This document shows, in pieces, positions 8,377 to 16,542 of a stretch of DNA of 64,000 nt; the first letter of the stretch is position 1; every line of letters begins with the position of its first letter. The stretch spans positions 124,001 through 188,000 of the forward strand of contig JAIQFA010000001.1 of the NCBI GenBank assembly GCA_020073525.1, in the 5' to 3' direction. A model generated the notes under the pieces. That model did no database searches, was not told the DNA's origin, and saw only the letters and a list, made by a program, of their open reading frames with translations. Made by a program: the position numbers and the translations under genes. The stretch is from Terriglobia bacterium (GTDB lineage: Bacteria > Acidobacteriota > Terriglobia > Terriglobales > Acidobacteriaceae).

Positions 8377-10209
8377 CTACCGCAGAGATGCTGAGTACGC
8401 CGAGAAATCACACGGCAATTCAATGCGGAACGTAGTTCCTTTTTCTTTCGTACTCTCGACGGAAATCTTGCCGCCGTGATCGCTCACCACCGATTGCACA
8501 ATGGCCAGCCCGAGTCCCGTGCCATGCTGCTTGGTCGTGTAATAAGGAGTAAACAAGCGTTCGCATTCTTCCTGGGTCAGGCCGGAGCCGGTGTCGGAAA
8601 CTGAAATTACAACGCGATCACCGGCGGTTTCAGTGCGAATCGCCAGCTCTCCGCCTTGGGGCATGGCGTCGATGGCGTTGACCACGAGATTCTGCAAAGC
8701 GCGGTGCAGCAGATCGGGGTCGGCTGAAATTTCGGGCAGAGCACCGGCCAGTTCATTGTGTACCACGATCTGGTTCTTCTCCTGCAACTGCGCATGAAAG
8801 ACGCGCAGCACCGAGTGCACTACTTCGTTCACTTGCGTCGGCCGGGGCTGGGGTTGCGGCATCTTGGAGAATTCACTGAAGCGGCCGATGATGGTTTTCA
8901 GATTGTTGATTTCCGCCAAAAGAGCAGCCGTCCCCTCGTGAAAAACTTCTTCGAACATTTCTGGTGATTTTTGTTTCGCGCGCATCAGATTCTCAACCGT
9001 AACCTGCAACGGGAAAAGAGGATTCTTCAACTCGTGCGCCAATCGTCGTGCCAGTTCGCGCCATGCCGCCACGCGCTCGGCCTGCAGGGTGCGATCTTTT
9101 TGATGGACGAGGTCTTCCGTCATGCGGTTGAACGACGTTGCTAGCTCGCCAAGTTCGTCGCTCGATTCCACTTCGACCTTGGCATAGAGATCGCCAGCAG
9201 CAACCCGTCGTGCGGCCTCGGCCAACGATACGACCGGACGGGTAACGCGCGCTGCAAACCAAAGGCTGGTGAGTACCGCGATCAGAATTCCGATTCCGCC
9301 GACGAGCATGGCAGTCGAAATGACCTGCCGCTGCAATTCAATCAGCGGACGCCGCGAACTGCCGACGAGCAGCACACCCATGAGTTGCTGTTTTGTGCCC
9401 GGACTCGCGCTTTGCGCCGGCGCGGTGAGTGGGATCGCGTGAAACACTTCGGCGTCCGCGGAGTCGGAAGTCCAGCGAATGACACCTTGAGATTCCTGCA
9501 GGGTTTCGCGCACTTTTTCGACCAGGGGAGCGATCTTGTCGACGCCGGCGGCTGGCCCGTTCAGGTCGAGCAGCGATTTCGGACTCCACTTTGCGTCGAG
9601 ATTTTGATAAAGGAGGACGCGCGTTCCGGAAGGAATGTCGAGCGTTGAGAGGAAGCCCTGGTCCAGTCGCTCGCCGCCGATCACGTAAAGAGGCTGCTCT
9701 CCGACGCGAGCGACGCGCACGGCAAAAAGGCCGAGGGTTGCGCCCTCCGGCAGTTCTTCGCGTTTCAAAAATGCGCCAGTGGGCACCGCGGCGGCGGGAT
9801 TCGTAGCTTGGGGAATAGCCATCTCGGGATACCCGAACTTGGCCTGCCACTGCGCAGAGGAGAGAATGGTGCCACGGTTGTCGACGAGTTCCAGAAAGTC
9901 AAGCTGCTGCTGACTCGCCAAGGCGCGCGCCGCGCTGACGTACTCGCCGGAGTCGGCGGCGCCACGGTTCATGTCAAGAGCGATGCGCTGTGCGGTTTCG
10001 CTGGCGGCCACCGACTCCACCTTGCGTACAACCTCCGACCCTCGCCGCTGGAATTCGGAGCGAAATTGTGCCGCGACCGCGTTGGCACGATCCTGATCGG
10101 CCCGCTCGAATGACTGACGAATCGTGCTGTACACCGACACGGAGATGACCGCCACGCAAAGCAGCACGGTCGCCGCAAACAAGAGTAGTAGCTTCTTGCG
10201 AAAGCTCAT
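8377..10209 (-). CDS. Membrane sensor histidine kinase (NtrY-like)
   Basis: A 610-residue inner-membrane kinase. A first transmembrane helix (KLLLLFAATVLLCVAVISVSV, residues ~5-25) and a second near 300-325 enclose a periplasmic sensor region of about 270 residues. Then come a HAMP linker (VTRPVVSLAEAARRVAAGDL), the phosphoacceptor H-box RRLAHELKNPLFPLQ, an N-box NLVVNAIDAMPQGG and G-boxes DTGSGL and GTGLGLAIV. The HELKNPL box and the layout are those of NtrY kinases, which pair with NtrX regulators. The ATG at 10209 overlaps the stop codon of the upstream solute-binding protein gene by 4 nt; the longer frame to 10302 would lie inside that gene. Stimulus unknown; a link to the coupled binding protein is inferred. 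Confidence 0.93.
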   Translation of the reverse strand: MSFRKKLLLLFAATVLLCVAVISVSVYSTIRQSFERADQDRANAVAAQFRSEFQRRGSEVVRKVESVAASETAQRIALDMNRGAADSGEYVSAARALASQQQLDFLELVDNRGTILSSAQWQAKFGYPEMAIPQATNPAAAVPTGAFLKREELPEGATLGLFAVRVARVGEQPLYVIGGERLDQGFLSTLDIPSGTRVLLYQNLDAKWSPKSLLDLNGPAAGVDKIAPLVEKVRETLQESQGVIRWTSDSADAEVFHAIPLTAPAQSASPGTKQQLMGVLLVGSSRRPLIELQRQVISTAMLVGGIGILIAVLTSLWFAARVTRPVVSLAEAARRVAAGDLYAKVEVESSDELGELATSFNRMTEDLVHQKDRTLQAERVAAWRELARRLAHELKNPLFPLQVTVENLMRAKQKSPEMFEEVFHEGTAALLAEINNLKTIIGRFSEFSKMPQPQPRPTQVNEVVHSVLRVFHAQLQEKNQIVVHNELAGALPEISADPDLLHRALQNLVVNAIDAMPQGGELAIRTETAGDRVVISVSDTGSGLTQEECERLFTPYYTTKQHGTGLGLAIVQSVVSDHGGKISVESTKEKGTTFRIELPCDFSAYSASLR

Positions 10210-11708
10210 TGCGAGGCCGCCTCGGGCCGGGAATCGCCCAGCCAAACATCCGGCAACGAATGTCCGGGCTGGTTCCACTCCCCTAGTTGATCCAATCCCC
10301 ATCCGCGCACACGCGAGCTCGCGGCACTGGCCAGGGGCAGATGGAAAAGCGGGATGATGGCGTACCCATCCAGTAAGCTCCGCTCAGTTTGATACAGATC
10401 GTCCAGGGAATTGCCGCGAAGCGCCGGGGTTGCGGGCTGCGGTAGCCCGAGTTGGCGCGCGGCTTCGGCGAGAGAGGTGACCGGATCTGGACTCGGCAAA
10501 ACTACCCGCGTCAGGCGGATGTCCGGCGCTCCCGACAACGATACCTGCACCGTCAGTCCGACTTCGCGCGCGTTCAGCGCGATGCGCTCGGCGATCAGCT
10601 GTGCTTGCGGGTCTCTCGGGTCGTAGGTCAGATTGAGCGCAGTTAGCCGCGAATCGGCGAGCAGGATCCGGGCGCGTTGCGGATTCGCCTGTGCAGGAAA
10701 AACCGCGGCGTAGCCGGTCATCCAATTCGGCAGGATGCTTGCGGCCGGCTCTCCCGCTCCTTTCAACAGTACGGACTGGATCGGCTTGCGATCAATGGCG
10801 AGTGTCAACCCCTCGCGCAGACGAGGATCCTGCGCCCTTGAGTTCGCTGGGAAAACCAGCGCCAGCAACTCGACGGGCAATGATACAGATGACGCTGCAC
10901 TGCGGCGCTGCGCTGCGAGCCCCGCCTGCGGCGGCACCTCAATCACGTCAGCTTTGTCGAGTTCGAGCGCGATGGCCTGGTCGCGCATCGATTTGCCAAA
11001 CTCCATCTCGACCGCATCCACAAACGGGCGTCCAGCCCAACTGTCGTCATTGGCGGCGAGTTTGAGAAACTTTCCCGGCTGCCATGCGGCGACGACGAAT
11101 GGCCCGGTCCCGATGGGAACACCATTCGCATTGCGCTTGAGCAAGAGATTGCGCGGCAGCGCTAGTTCGGCAAGCAGAGAAGGCATGGGCGTTTCACTCT
11201 CGATCGACAACGAATCAGCCGATGCGCGCACATTCCAGCCGGGATGGAGTACGCCGAGAATCTGCGCGACGGCCGCAGCCGACGCGGCGCTGCCGTCGTG
11301 AAACTTCACTCCGCGACGTACCGTGAATTGCCAATGCCGGGCGCCAGGGTCGCTCTGCCATGCCACCGCCAGCGCGAGTTGTGGGCGGCCCAATGGATCC
11401 AGCTTTACGAGAGTGTCGCCGATCAACGAGAGCGTGCGTGCGTCGTCCCAGTATTCGGAGGGCGTTGCATTCGCGGGAACTTCGAGCGTGGCCGGGGCAG
11501 ACGGCAGCATGACGCGCAAGGTGCCGCCGTAGTGCGGACGCGTCTCGGCGGTGGCCATTGCCGCGATCGAAAATGTGATCAGGGCGACAGCCAGGAGAGG
11601 GCCGAGCTTGGCTCGGCCTGGACGGGCGAGGGCGCCCGTCCCCGCACGAGCAGTACCCACACCCACCTTGCTAATTGCCGCAAGAAACAGATACGCGATA
11701 CGCCTCAT
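10206..11708 (-). CDS. Family-5 extracellular solute-binding protein
   Basis: A 500-residue protein of the peptide/nickel-type (SBP_bac_5) periplasmic binding family. Typical blocks are HYGGTLRVMLPSAP after the signal, WQFTVRRGVKFHDG near 130 and LTLAIDRKPIQSVLL near 300. No permease or ATPase gene lies nearby; instead the kinase gene overlaps its stop codon (ATGA), which hints at a sensing role or an orphan transporter component. Odd: the signal peptide region is long. MRRIAYLFLAAISK and LLAVALITFSIAAMA look like halves of a leader split by about 22 residues rich in Gly, Ala and Arg, encoded by a hairpin repeat at 11600-11640. The start overlaps the upstream gene's 3' end by 38 nt. Confidence 0.85.
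   Translation of the reverse strand: MRRIAYLFLAAISKVGVGTARAGTGALARPGRAKLGPLLAVALITFSIAAMATAETRPHYGGTLRVMLPSAPATLEVPANATPSEYWDDARTLSLIGDTLVKLDPLGRPQLALAVAWQSDPGARHWQFTVRRGVKFHDGSAASAAAVAQILGVLHPGWNVRASADSLSIESETPMPSLLAELALPRNLLLKRNANGVPIGTGPFVVAAWQPGKFLKLAANDDSWAGRPFVDAVEMEFGKSMRDQAIALELDKADVIEVPPQAGLAAQRRSAASSVSLPVELLALVFPANSRAQDPRLREGLTLAIDRKPIQSVLLKGAGEPAASILPNWMTGYAAVFPAQANPQRARILLADSRLTALNLTYDPRDPQAQLIAERIALNAREVGLTVQVSLSGAPDIRLTRVVLPSPDPVTSLAEAARQLGLPQPATPALRGNSLDDLYQTERSLLDGYAIIPLFHLPLASAASSRVRGWGLDQLGEWNQPGHSLPDVWLGDSRPEAASQ
11600..11640. repeat. Twin-hairpin repeat inside a signal-peptide coding region
   Basis: Two adjacent perfect hairpins: GGCCGAGC/GCTCGGCC (11600-11607 and 11611-11618, loop ttg) and GACGGGCG/CGCCCGTC (11621-11628 and 11633-11640). 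The style matches the GC-rich intergenic hairpins at 1886-1982. Here they are read through as codons of the solute-binding protein's leader region. Confidence 0.65.
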
Positions 11709-12915
11709 ACCATCCCGTGTCTTTTCGTCTTACGATTGCCGCTGCGCCATTGCCACTGCTTTCCGGCCACAGCGCAACGATTTCCCCGTCGAACTCCACC
11801 GCGGAACTGACCGCCACCGGATCGCGATCGGGAATCTCGAACGCGCGCAGGCCATCGCGTTCCGTGTCTCCGCTTCCCGATAGCAGTAACTGCGTGCCCA
11901 CGCCGCAACTGGAGCGAACCGCCGCCAGATCGCTGCCCCACTTCCCCCCGCGGATGGCCTGGTCTGCCACTCCATCGACCAGGTGCAGCGATCCATCCAC
12001 CGCAGCCAAGGCCCACAGCATGTAACCGGATCGTGGAAGTGCGGCCGCCGAATAGAACGAAGGAACATTGGAAATCTTCCCGATTCCAGGAGAGAGTGCT
12101 CCGGTGAAGAAATTGCGAGAGGTTGCGAAGAAGGCGCGCGCGCTGCTGTCCTCCGCCGTCAAAGGCCAGGGATCGTCGCTCTCATTGCACGTGATTGTAA
12201 GCGGCGCGGCCGCGCTCGAGTGGCAGAAGGTTCCGGGTAGATAAACGTCGAACAGGTGATCGCGGCGCAGCAGCAGGCGTCCGCGCAAGTCGCGGGGAAA
12301 AGCGCGCGTATGCGGAATGGGCAGGGAAGCCTCGAGTTCCCACCGGCCTGCGGGATTCGCTCCCGCTTGACGATAGATCGCGACCGCGCTGTTATCGAGC
12401 ACGAGCAGGCGAGCGCCTCCGGGTATTTCGACCACGGCGATATCGAGTATCGGTTGTTCTTGGGCAAAAACCAGGGTGGTTTTCAGGACGATCGGCAACG
12501 CCGGGGCGAAAGGCGTACCCGCTAGCGATCGCGGTAACGAGACCAGGGCGATCTTGTTCTCGTCAGATCCGATCACAATTGCACCCGCCCAAACGTAGTC
12601 GCGCAGGCTCTCGGAGAGAACCACCTCGATCGTTCCCATGGCTTGCTCGGTTTTGGTGGCGTGCACGCCTTCGACGTGCAACTGCGCTTCGAGGGCGCTG
12701 CGTACTTCGCGCACGGACTTGTCGTCGAGCGACGAGCGGTTCGTGACCTCGAGTGCGAAGGCGCCAGGCCCAGAGGCCGCTGCGATCTTGTGCGCCAGTT
12801 GACGCGCGGTGTCTCCCAGGCTGGAGGCGCACAAAGAAGAAGGAAGAAAAACCGTAGCGAACAAGAACGAAGTCAGCCAACCAATCCGCAGACCGCTGGA
12901 GGTTCGCGCTCGCAT
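11671..12915 (-). CDS. Secreted hypothetical protein
   Basis: A 414-residue protein that I do not recognise. The N-terminus MRARTSSGLRIGWLTSFLF, followed by a hydrophobic run to SSLCASS, is a Sec signal peptide. After an N-terminal alpha/beta part (residues ~30-130, with a DDKSVREVRSALEAQL helix) the rest is rich in short beta strands (LLVLDNSAVAIYR, GRLLLRRDHLFDVYL, YMLWALAAVDGSLHLVDG), which would fit a beta-propeller-like surface domain. The ATG at 12915 is chosen because the frame above it runs into an inverted repeat (12958-13038) whose translation is meaningless. Its 3' end overlaps the start of the solute-binding protein gene by 38 nt, so it belongs to the same unit as the kinase and regulator. 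Confidence 0.7.
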   Translation of the reverse strand: MRARTSSGLRIGWLTSFLFATVFLPSSLCASSLGDTARQLAHKIAAASGPGAFALEVTNRSSLDDKSVREVRSALEAQLHVEGVHATKTEQAMGTIEVVLSESLRDYVWAGAIVIGSDENKIALVSLPRSLAGTPFAPALPIVLKTTLVFAQEQPILDIAVVEIPGGARLLVLDNSAVAIYRQAGANPAGRWELEASLPIPHTRAFPRDLRGRLLLRRDHLFDVYLPGTFCHSSAAAPLTITCNESDDPWPLTAEDSSARAFFATSRNFFTGALSPGIGKISNVPSFYSAAALPRSGYMLWALAAVDGSLHLVDGVADQAIRGGKWGSDLAAVRSSCGVGTQLLLSGSGDTERDGLRAFEIPDRDPVAVSSAVEFDGEIVALWPESSGNGAAAIVRRKDTGWYEAYRVSVSCGN

Positions 12916-12957
12916 GTGTGGAATGGGCTGATTATAGCGCGTGTTGGATGGCATAAA

Positions 12958-13038
12958 AGTTCTCAGTTCCCAGTTCCCGGTTCTCAGTCTGTGAGTTCGG
13001 GAGCCTTTCTGAGAACTGAGAACTGGGAACTGAGAACT
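12958..13038. repeat. 81-bp inverted repeat with 30-nt arms
   Basis: Left arm 12958-12987, built from AGTTCTCAGTTCCCAGTT units, and right arm 13009-13038, built from CTGAGAACTGGGAACTGAG units, are near-perfect reverse complements separated by 21 nt. It lies between the end of the SPFH gene (13044) and the start of the next minus-strand gene (12915). On RNA it forms a very stable hairpin that could uncouple the two genes, but there is no U tract. Confidence 0.85.
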
Positions 13039-13043
13039 AGTCT

Positions 13044-14381
13044 TCACTTTCCTTCCGACGTTTCCACGTCCTCTGCCTGGCTCACGTGGCCGGGAGCGCC
13101 CATGCCGCGCAGCACGTCGTTGGTGAAGAAGAATTTGCCGTCAGCCGGGACCATCATGATCTGCAACTTGTCAGAGAGCCGTTCGGCGACAATTTTGTTG
13201 ATCAACAGCGGATTCTGTTTCAGGATCGCGCTTTCGCTCGTCATGCGTTCGGCGTCGGCGGAGGCGGTCAGGCGAATGCGCTCGGCCTCGGCTTGCGCCA
13301 GTAGTTTGCGACGTTCCATCTCGGCCTTGCTGTCGATGAGCTTAGCCTCGCCAGCAGCCTCGGCATTCTTGACGGTGGCTTCCTTGCGCGCTTCAGCTTC
13401 GAGTTTCGATTGCTCAATCTGCTTTTGTTTTAGAGGCAGCGTGTACTGCATGGCATCCGACTCGCTCTTAGCCTGCAGCACGCGCACGGCGGCTTGTCCT
13501 TCAGCCTCTTTTACCTGTTGAACCTTGGTTGCGTCGGCATCGGCCTCGGCGATTTTCACTTGCTTCTGGTGAATCTCGGTCTCCACCCCCATGCGGTCGT
13601 TCTCTTGTTCCTTCAGCAGCAGCGATTCGAGGCCCTTGGCGTACTCCTGAGGAAGTTCAATATCCCGCAGCATGACTTCCTTCACCACGATGCCATCGGC
13701 GGCCAGCCGTTTGCGAATCATTTCGGCGGAGCGCTGACGAACTTCTTCGCGCTTGGCGGAGAACACTTCGCGAACCGTGTAGCCGGGTACCAATTCGCGC
13801 CACGCGGTAGCCACCACAGGAGGCACGATTTCCTTTTCCAGAGGCTGCGGCAAGTTAGCTTCAATGTAGTCGAGACGCTTGGGATCAACCTGGTAGCGGA
13901 CGGTGATGGCGAGACCCAGGGTGAGTCCTTCTCTAGCTTGCACGTGCAGAGCCTCACCTTTCGCCGCGCCCTTCGCTAGAGAGTCTTCGCTGATGCCAGT
14001 GGTGAATAACTGGTCGCGCGTGTTGAACATTTCGACGCGCTCGACCAGCGGTACGACAAAGTGCACGCCCGGATACAGAGTTCCAGCCAGCGTGCCTTTG
14101 GTCTGGCTTACGCGCACGCCGGCCATTCCGCTGGGGACGATCACGATGCCGGCCGAAATCAGCAGCGGAGCCCAGGCCAGCATCACCAGAGCAACCGGGA
14201 TGCGCCACCGGACCATGGGCGCAACTTCGGGCGCGAGCCCGGACGCGCCTGCCTCGAGATCTGGATGCAAGCGTCTGCGTTGCCAGGCAACCAAGAGGTA
14301 AGCGTCGTAGGTGAGAATTCCGGCGGCGATCACGAACATCGCGATTCCCGCGCTCAACAGCAAATATTTCAGCAGCAACAT
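13044..14381 (-). CDS. SPFH/band-7 (prohibitin/flotillin-like) membrane protein
   Basis: A 445-residue scaffold-type membrane protein. Two N-terminal hydrophobic segments (YLLLSAGIAMFVIAAGIL, residues ~5-25, and a second near 65-85) anchor it; a band-7 domain follows (GTLYPGVHFVVPLVERVEMF to about residue 230) and then a long Glu/Ala/Lys-rich coiled coil of about 170 residues with repeated EAEAR/ADAER motifs. Proteins of this group oligomerise on the membrane and often work with proteases or in membrane microdomains; the specific role here is unknown. The ATG at 14381 has AAGGAG upstream. A 54-codon membrane protein gene ends 13 nt before it, so the two form an operon. Confidence 0.9.
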   Translation of the reverse strand: MLLLKYLLLSAGIAMFVIAAGILTYDAYLLVAWQRRRLHPDLEAGASGLAPEVAPMVRWRIPVALVMLAWAPLLISAGIVIVPSGMAGVRVSQTKGTLAGTLYPGVHFVVPLVERVEMFNTRDQLFTTGISEDSLAKGAAKGEALHVQAREGLTLGLAITVRYQVDPKRLDYIEANLPQPLEKEIVPPVVATAWRELVPGYTVREVFSAKREEVRQRSAEMIRKRLAADGIVVKEVMLRDIELPQEYAKGLESLLLKEQENDRMGVETEIHQKQVKIAEADADATKVQQVKEAEGQAAVRVLQAKSESDAMQYTLPLKQKQIEQSKLEAEARKEATVKNAEAAGEAKLIDSKAEMERRKLLAQAEAERIRLTASADAERMTSESAILKQNPLLINKIVAERLSDKLQIMMVPADGKFFFTNDVLRGMGAPGHVSQAEDVETSEGK

Positions 14382-14394
14382 GGTGGTACTCCTT

Positions 14395-14559
14395 TCAGTT
14401 CTTTTGCGTGTTTGCAGAAGACTGTTTAGAAATTTCCGGCCGCCGGGCGAATGCCACGCGGAAGATTTGCCCAAAGATGACTTCTTCGATCAGCAGAGAA
14501 GCGGCCAGCGAGAACGTCAGGCCGCCGATGATGACCAGACCTTGCAGCATCGTTTCCAT
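14395..14559 (-). CDS. Small single-pass membrane protein, 54 residues
   Basis: Reading the minus strand from the ATG at 14559 gives METMLQGLVIIGGLTFSLAA, a further hydrophobic LLIEEVIFGQIF, and a basic, hydrophilic tail (RVAFARRPEISKQ...) to a TGA at 14395-14397. A GGGGAGG ribosome binding site stands 5 nt before the start. The next gene, the SPFH protein, begins 13 nt after its stop with its own AAGGAG. A small membrane partner or regulator of the SPFH scaffold is inferred from this placement only. I know no family for it. The good ribosome binding site, hydrophobic character and tight spacing make it a probable real gene. Confidence 0.65.
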   Translation of the reverse strand: METMLQGLVIIGGLTFSLAASLLIEEVIFGQIFRVAFARRPEISKQSSANTQKN

Positions 14560-14710
14560 GATTGCCTCCCCCTACCCTCGCTGGAGAAAAAGCAAACGGG
14601 GAGCCAGAGGTAACTAATTGAAACGAAGGAAGTTAACTTTCGTCCTAGGCTGGATTCCGTGTCATCGGCAACGCGACCGTGTCTGGGCCGACACAGAAAG
14701 TTAGGGGTCT

Positions 14711-14878
14711 TCACGAGTTCAACAGGCCAACTACCAGAGAGAGGTTCGCAGCACGAGCAACGGTGATGACCGTCACCGTGAGGCCATCGCCGCTACGCAT
14801 AAACTGACTTCGCAGGTCGGTCAACTGACCGCTGGCCTGTTCCCTCCCCGGTTTTTGCCAGTCGAAAGGCACATCCAT
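14711..14878 (-). CDS. Possible 55-residue small protein
   Basis: From the ATG at 14878 the minus strand encodes MDVPFDWQKPGREQASGQLT and then a partly hydrophobic tail with VTVITVARAANLSLVVGLL. An AGGAGG stands 4 nt before the ATG, slightly close. Its start overlaps the start of the plus-strand NHL-repeat gene by 2 nt, so only one may be correct, or the two are divergent from a shared point. No family recognised. Confidence 0.3.
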   Translation of the reverse strand: MDVPFDWQKPGREQASGQLTDLRSQFMRSGDGLTVTVITVARAANLSLVVGLLNS

Positions 14879-16208
14879 GAAGCCTCCTTCGGTTGGACTT
14901 TTTTTTCGCAGCTTGTTCCTGATGTGGATCCTCATGGGCGCAGTTCCGCCCAGTTTGCCCCAGACTTTCGGTCCTCGGCCCACGCCGAGTTCAGCGGCCC
15001 CTGCGGACCGATCCGTGCCTGAACGACAGCCACGAGCGCTCCCGGGACCTGGTGTGTGTTGCGGAAGCGAAATCGACTATCTCGGGGTCTATTCCTCGGA
15101 CGGGAAATTCCGAACGGCGGCACAGACCAATCGCAACAACGCTCGCAGCATGGCCTCATCCTCCAACCTCTCGCAGAACTGGTCGCGGCCCAGCGACGTT
15201 CCAGGTTTCATCAATCTTCACCCCAGGGAGCGTGTCGAAGAGAACTATGAACCTCCCGCCCGCGCTGTCAGGCCGGTCAAAGGACAGTCGCTGCTGGCGT
15301 CACTGCGGGACAACATTGTCACCCTCGTTTACGGGCGGGAACGAATTCTTCTGGCGCCTCATCACGTGACGGTTGACTCCCGCGGACGCATCCTCATTGT
15401 GGACCCTGACATCCGTGAGGTTCACGTCCTTGGGGGCGACCAACCCTTCCGCATCGATGGCGGCCCGCATCGCCGCCTGCATTTGCCCAATGGGATTGCC
15501 GTGGACGCCGCCGACAACATTTACATCGCGGATTCAGAGCGCGGACTGGTTCTGGTGTACGACCCCGACGGAAGGTTTCTCCGCTACATCGGCAAGCGCG
15601 GAGACGAGAGCTTGTTTCACTATCCGACCGCCATTGCGATTGACCGGGCTAGCGGCCGTCTGTTTCTGCTCGATACGCCGCGTCACCTTCTGTATGTACT
15701 GGATCTGGAAGGCAACATTCTCAAACAGGTCGGCCGGCCTCGCCCGAATGCGATCGGAAGAGCCAATGCCGAGGTCATTCCCATGGACTTGGACTATCCC
15801 ACCGAGATGGCCATCGGGAACAACGAACTTGTGGTGGTGGACTCGGCCAATTCCCGGATCCACGTCATGGATCTGCAGTGCAAACCCGTGGCGCAATTCA
15901 GGATTCCCGCCCTCCCAGGCCCGCCCGTCATTGATGAGGTGGGACTCGGCGTGGACCTGACCGGCAATATCTATGTCAGCACCAGAGAGGACTCCCATGT
16001 CAGGATTTACGGCCGGGATGGCTCCCTCCTCGGTTCTTTCGGCCGAAGCGGCGCGGAGGTTGGAGAGTTTGGTTCTCCCGCAGGCCTGTGGATTGATGGG
16101 AAGAACCGCCTCTACGTTGCCGACACGAACAATAGCCGGGTCCAAGTGTTTCAACTCAGTGACGATTTCGCGGTGGGGAGGAATCCGGGTTCTAGTTCCT
16201 CAGAATAG
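14877..16208 (+). CDS. Secreted NHL-repeat beta-propeller protein
   Basis: A 443-residue protein with an N-terminal signal (SLFLMWILMGAVPPSLPQ), a Pro/Ala-rich linker and then about six NHL-type repeats from residue ~150 on, each with the core GIAVDAADNIYIADSERGLV or a variant (VTVDSRGRILIVD, IAIDRASGRLFLLD, LGVDLTGNIYVSTRED, LWIDGKNRLYVADTNN). NHL repeats fold as a six-bladed propeller and usually bind peptides, glycans or other ligands outside the cytoplasm. The start at 14877 keeps the signal peptide; AAAGG stands 8 nt before it. An internal Met at residue 16 is a less likely start. No linked gene suggests the ligand. Confidence 0.85.
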   Translation: MKPPSVGLFFRSLFLMWILMGAVPPSLPQTFGPRPTPSSAAPADRSVPERQPRALPGPGVCCGSEIDYLGVYSSDGKFRTAAQTNRNNARSMASSSNLSQNWSRPSDVPGFINLHPRERVEENYEPPARAVRPVKGQSLLASLRDNIVTLVYGRERILLAPHHVTVDSRGRILIVDPDIREVHVLGGDQPFRIDGGPHRRLHLPNGIAVDAADNIYIADSERGLVLVYDPDGRFLRYIGKRGDESLFHYPTAIAIDRASGRLFLLDTPRHLLYVLDLEGNILKQVGRPRPNAIGRANAEVIPMDLDYPTEMAIGNNELVVVDSANSRIHVMDLQCKPVAQFRIPALPGPPVIDEVGLGVDLTGNIYVSTREDSHVRIYGRDGSLLGSFGRSGAEVGEFGSPAGLWIDGKNRLYVADTNNSRVQVFQLSDDFAVGRNPGSSSSE

Positions 16209-16288
16209 GCCTATCGCCAAACTCCGATCCGCACGTTCCGTTGTAGGGGTTGTCATAAGTTGGCAGTAAGCTCCGATCCAGAGCAACA

Positions 16289-16394
16289 CTCACCACGGAG
16301 ACACTGAGACACGGAGAAATTCAAAGGATGGAGAAACCTTAGGTTTTCTAGAGATTTGAAGGGTTTCTCTGTGCCTCTGTGTCTCCGTGGTGAG
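16289..16394. repeat. 106-bp inverted repeat with 31-nt arms
   Basis: Left arm 16289-16319 (beginning CTCACCACGGAGACAC) and right arm 16364-16394 (ending GTCTCCGTGGTGAG) are reverse complements with three mismatches; a smaller dyad (GAAACCTtAGGTTTTC) sits in the loop. This is a dispersed intergenic repeat type rather than a terminator, since no U tract follows. It lies in the 335-bp gap before the Mo-enzyme operon. Confidence 0.85.
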
Positions 16395-16439
16395 GTTCTC
16401 TCCTGCGTCGCTGCGACGTCGCACGCCAGCCTTCATCCG

Positions 16440-16480
16440 CGACCGCCGAACGACGAACGATCAGCAACGAACGATCGTTG
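16440..16480. repeat. CGAACGAC simple repeat
   Basis: A short run of CGAACGACGAACGATC-like units, the reverse complement of the GTCGTT repeat at 21-65. It completes the content of the gap 16209-16542, where no gene is seen; the last 60 nt before 16543 carry a GGAAGGA ribosome binding site for the Mo-oxidoreductase gene. Confidence 0.65.
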
Positions 16481-16542
16481 TAACTTAGCCCCCACATCCG
16501 CATCCCATTGTGTGCTAAGGTCTGCATTTTGGAAGGACCGCC

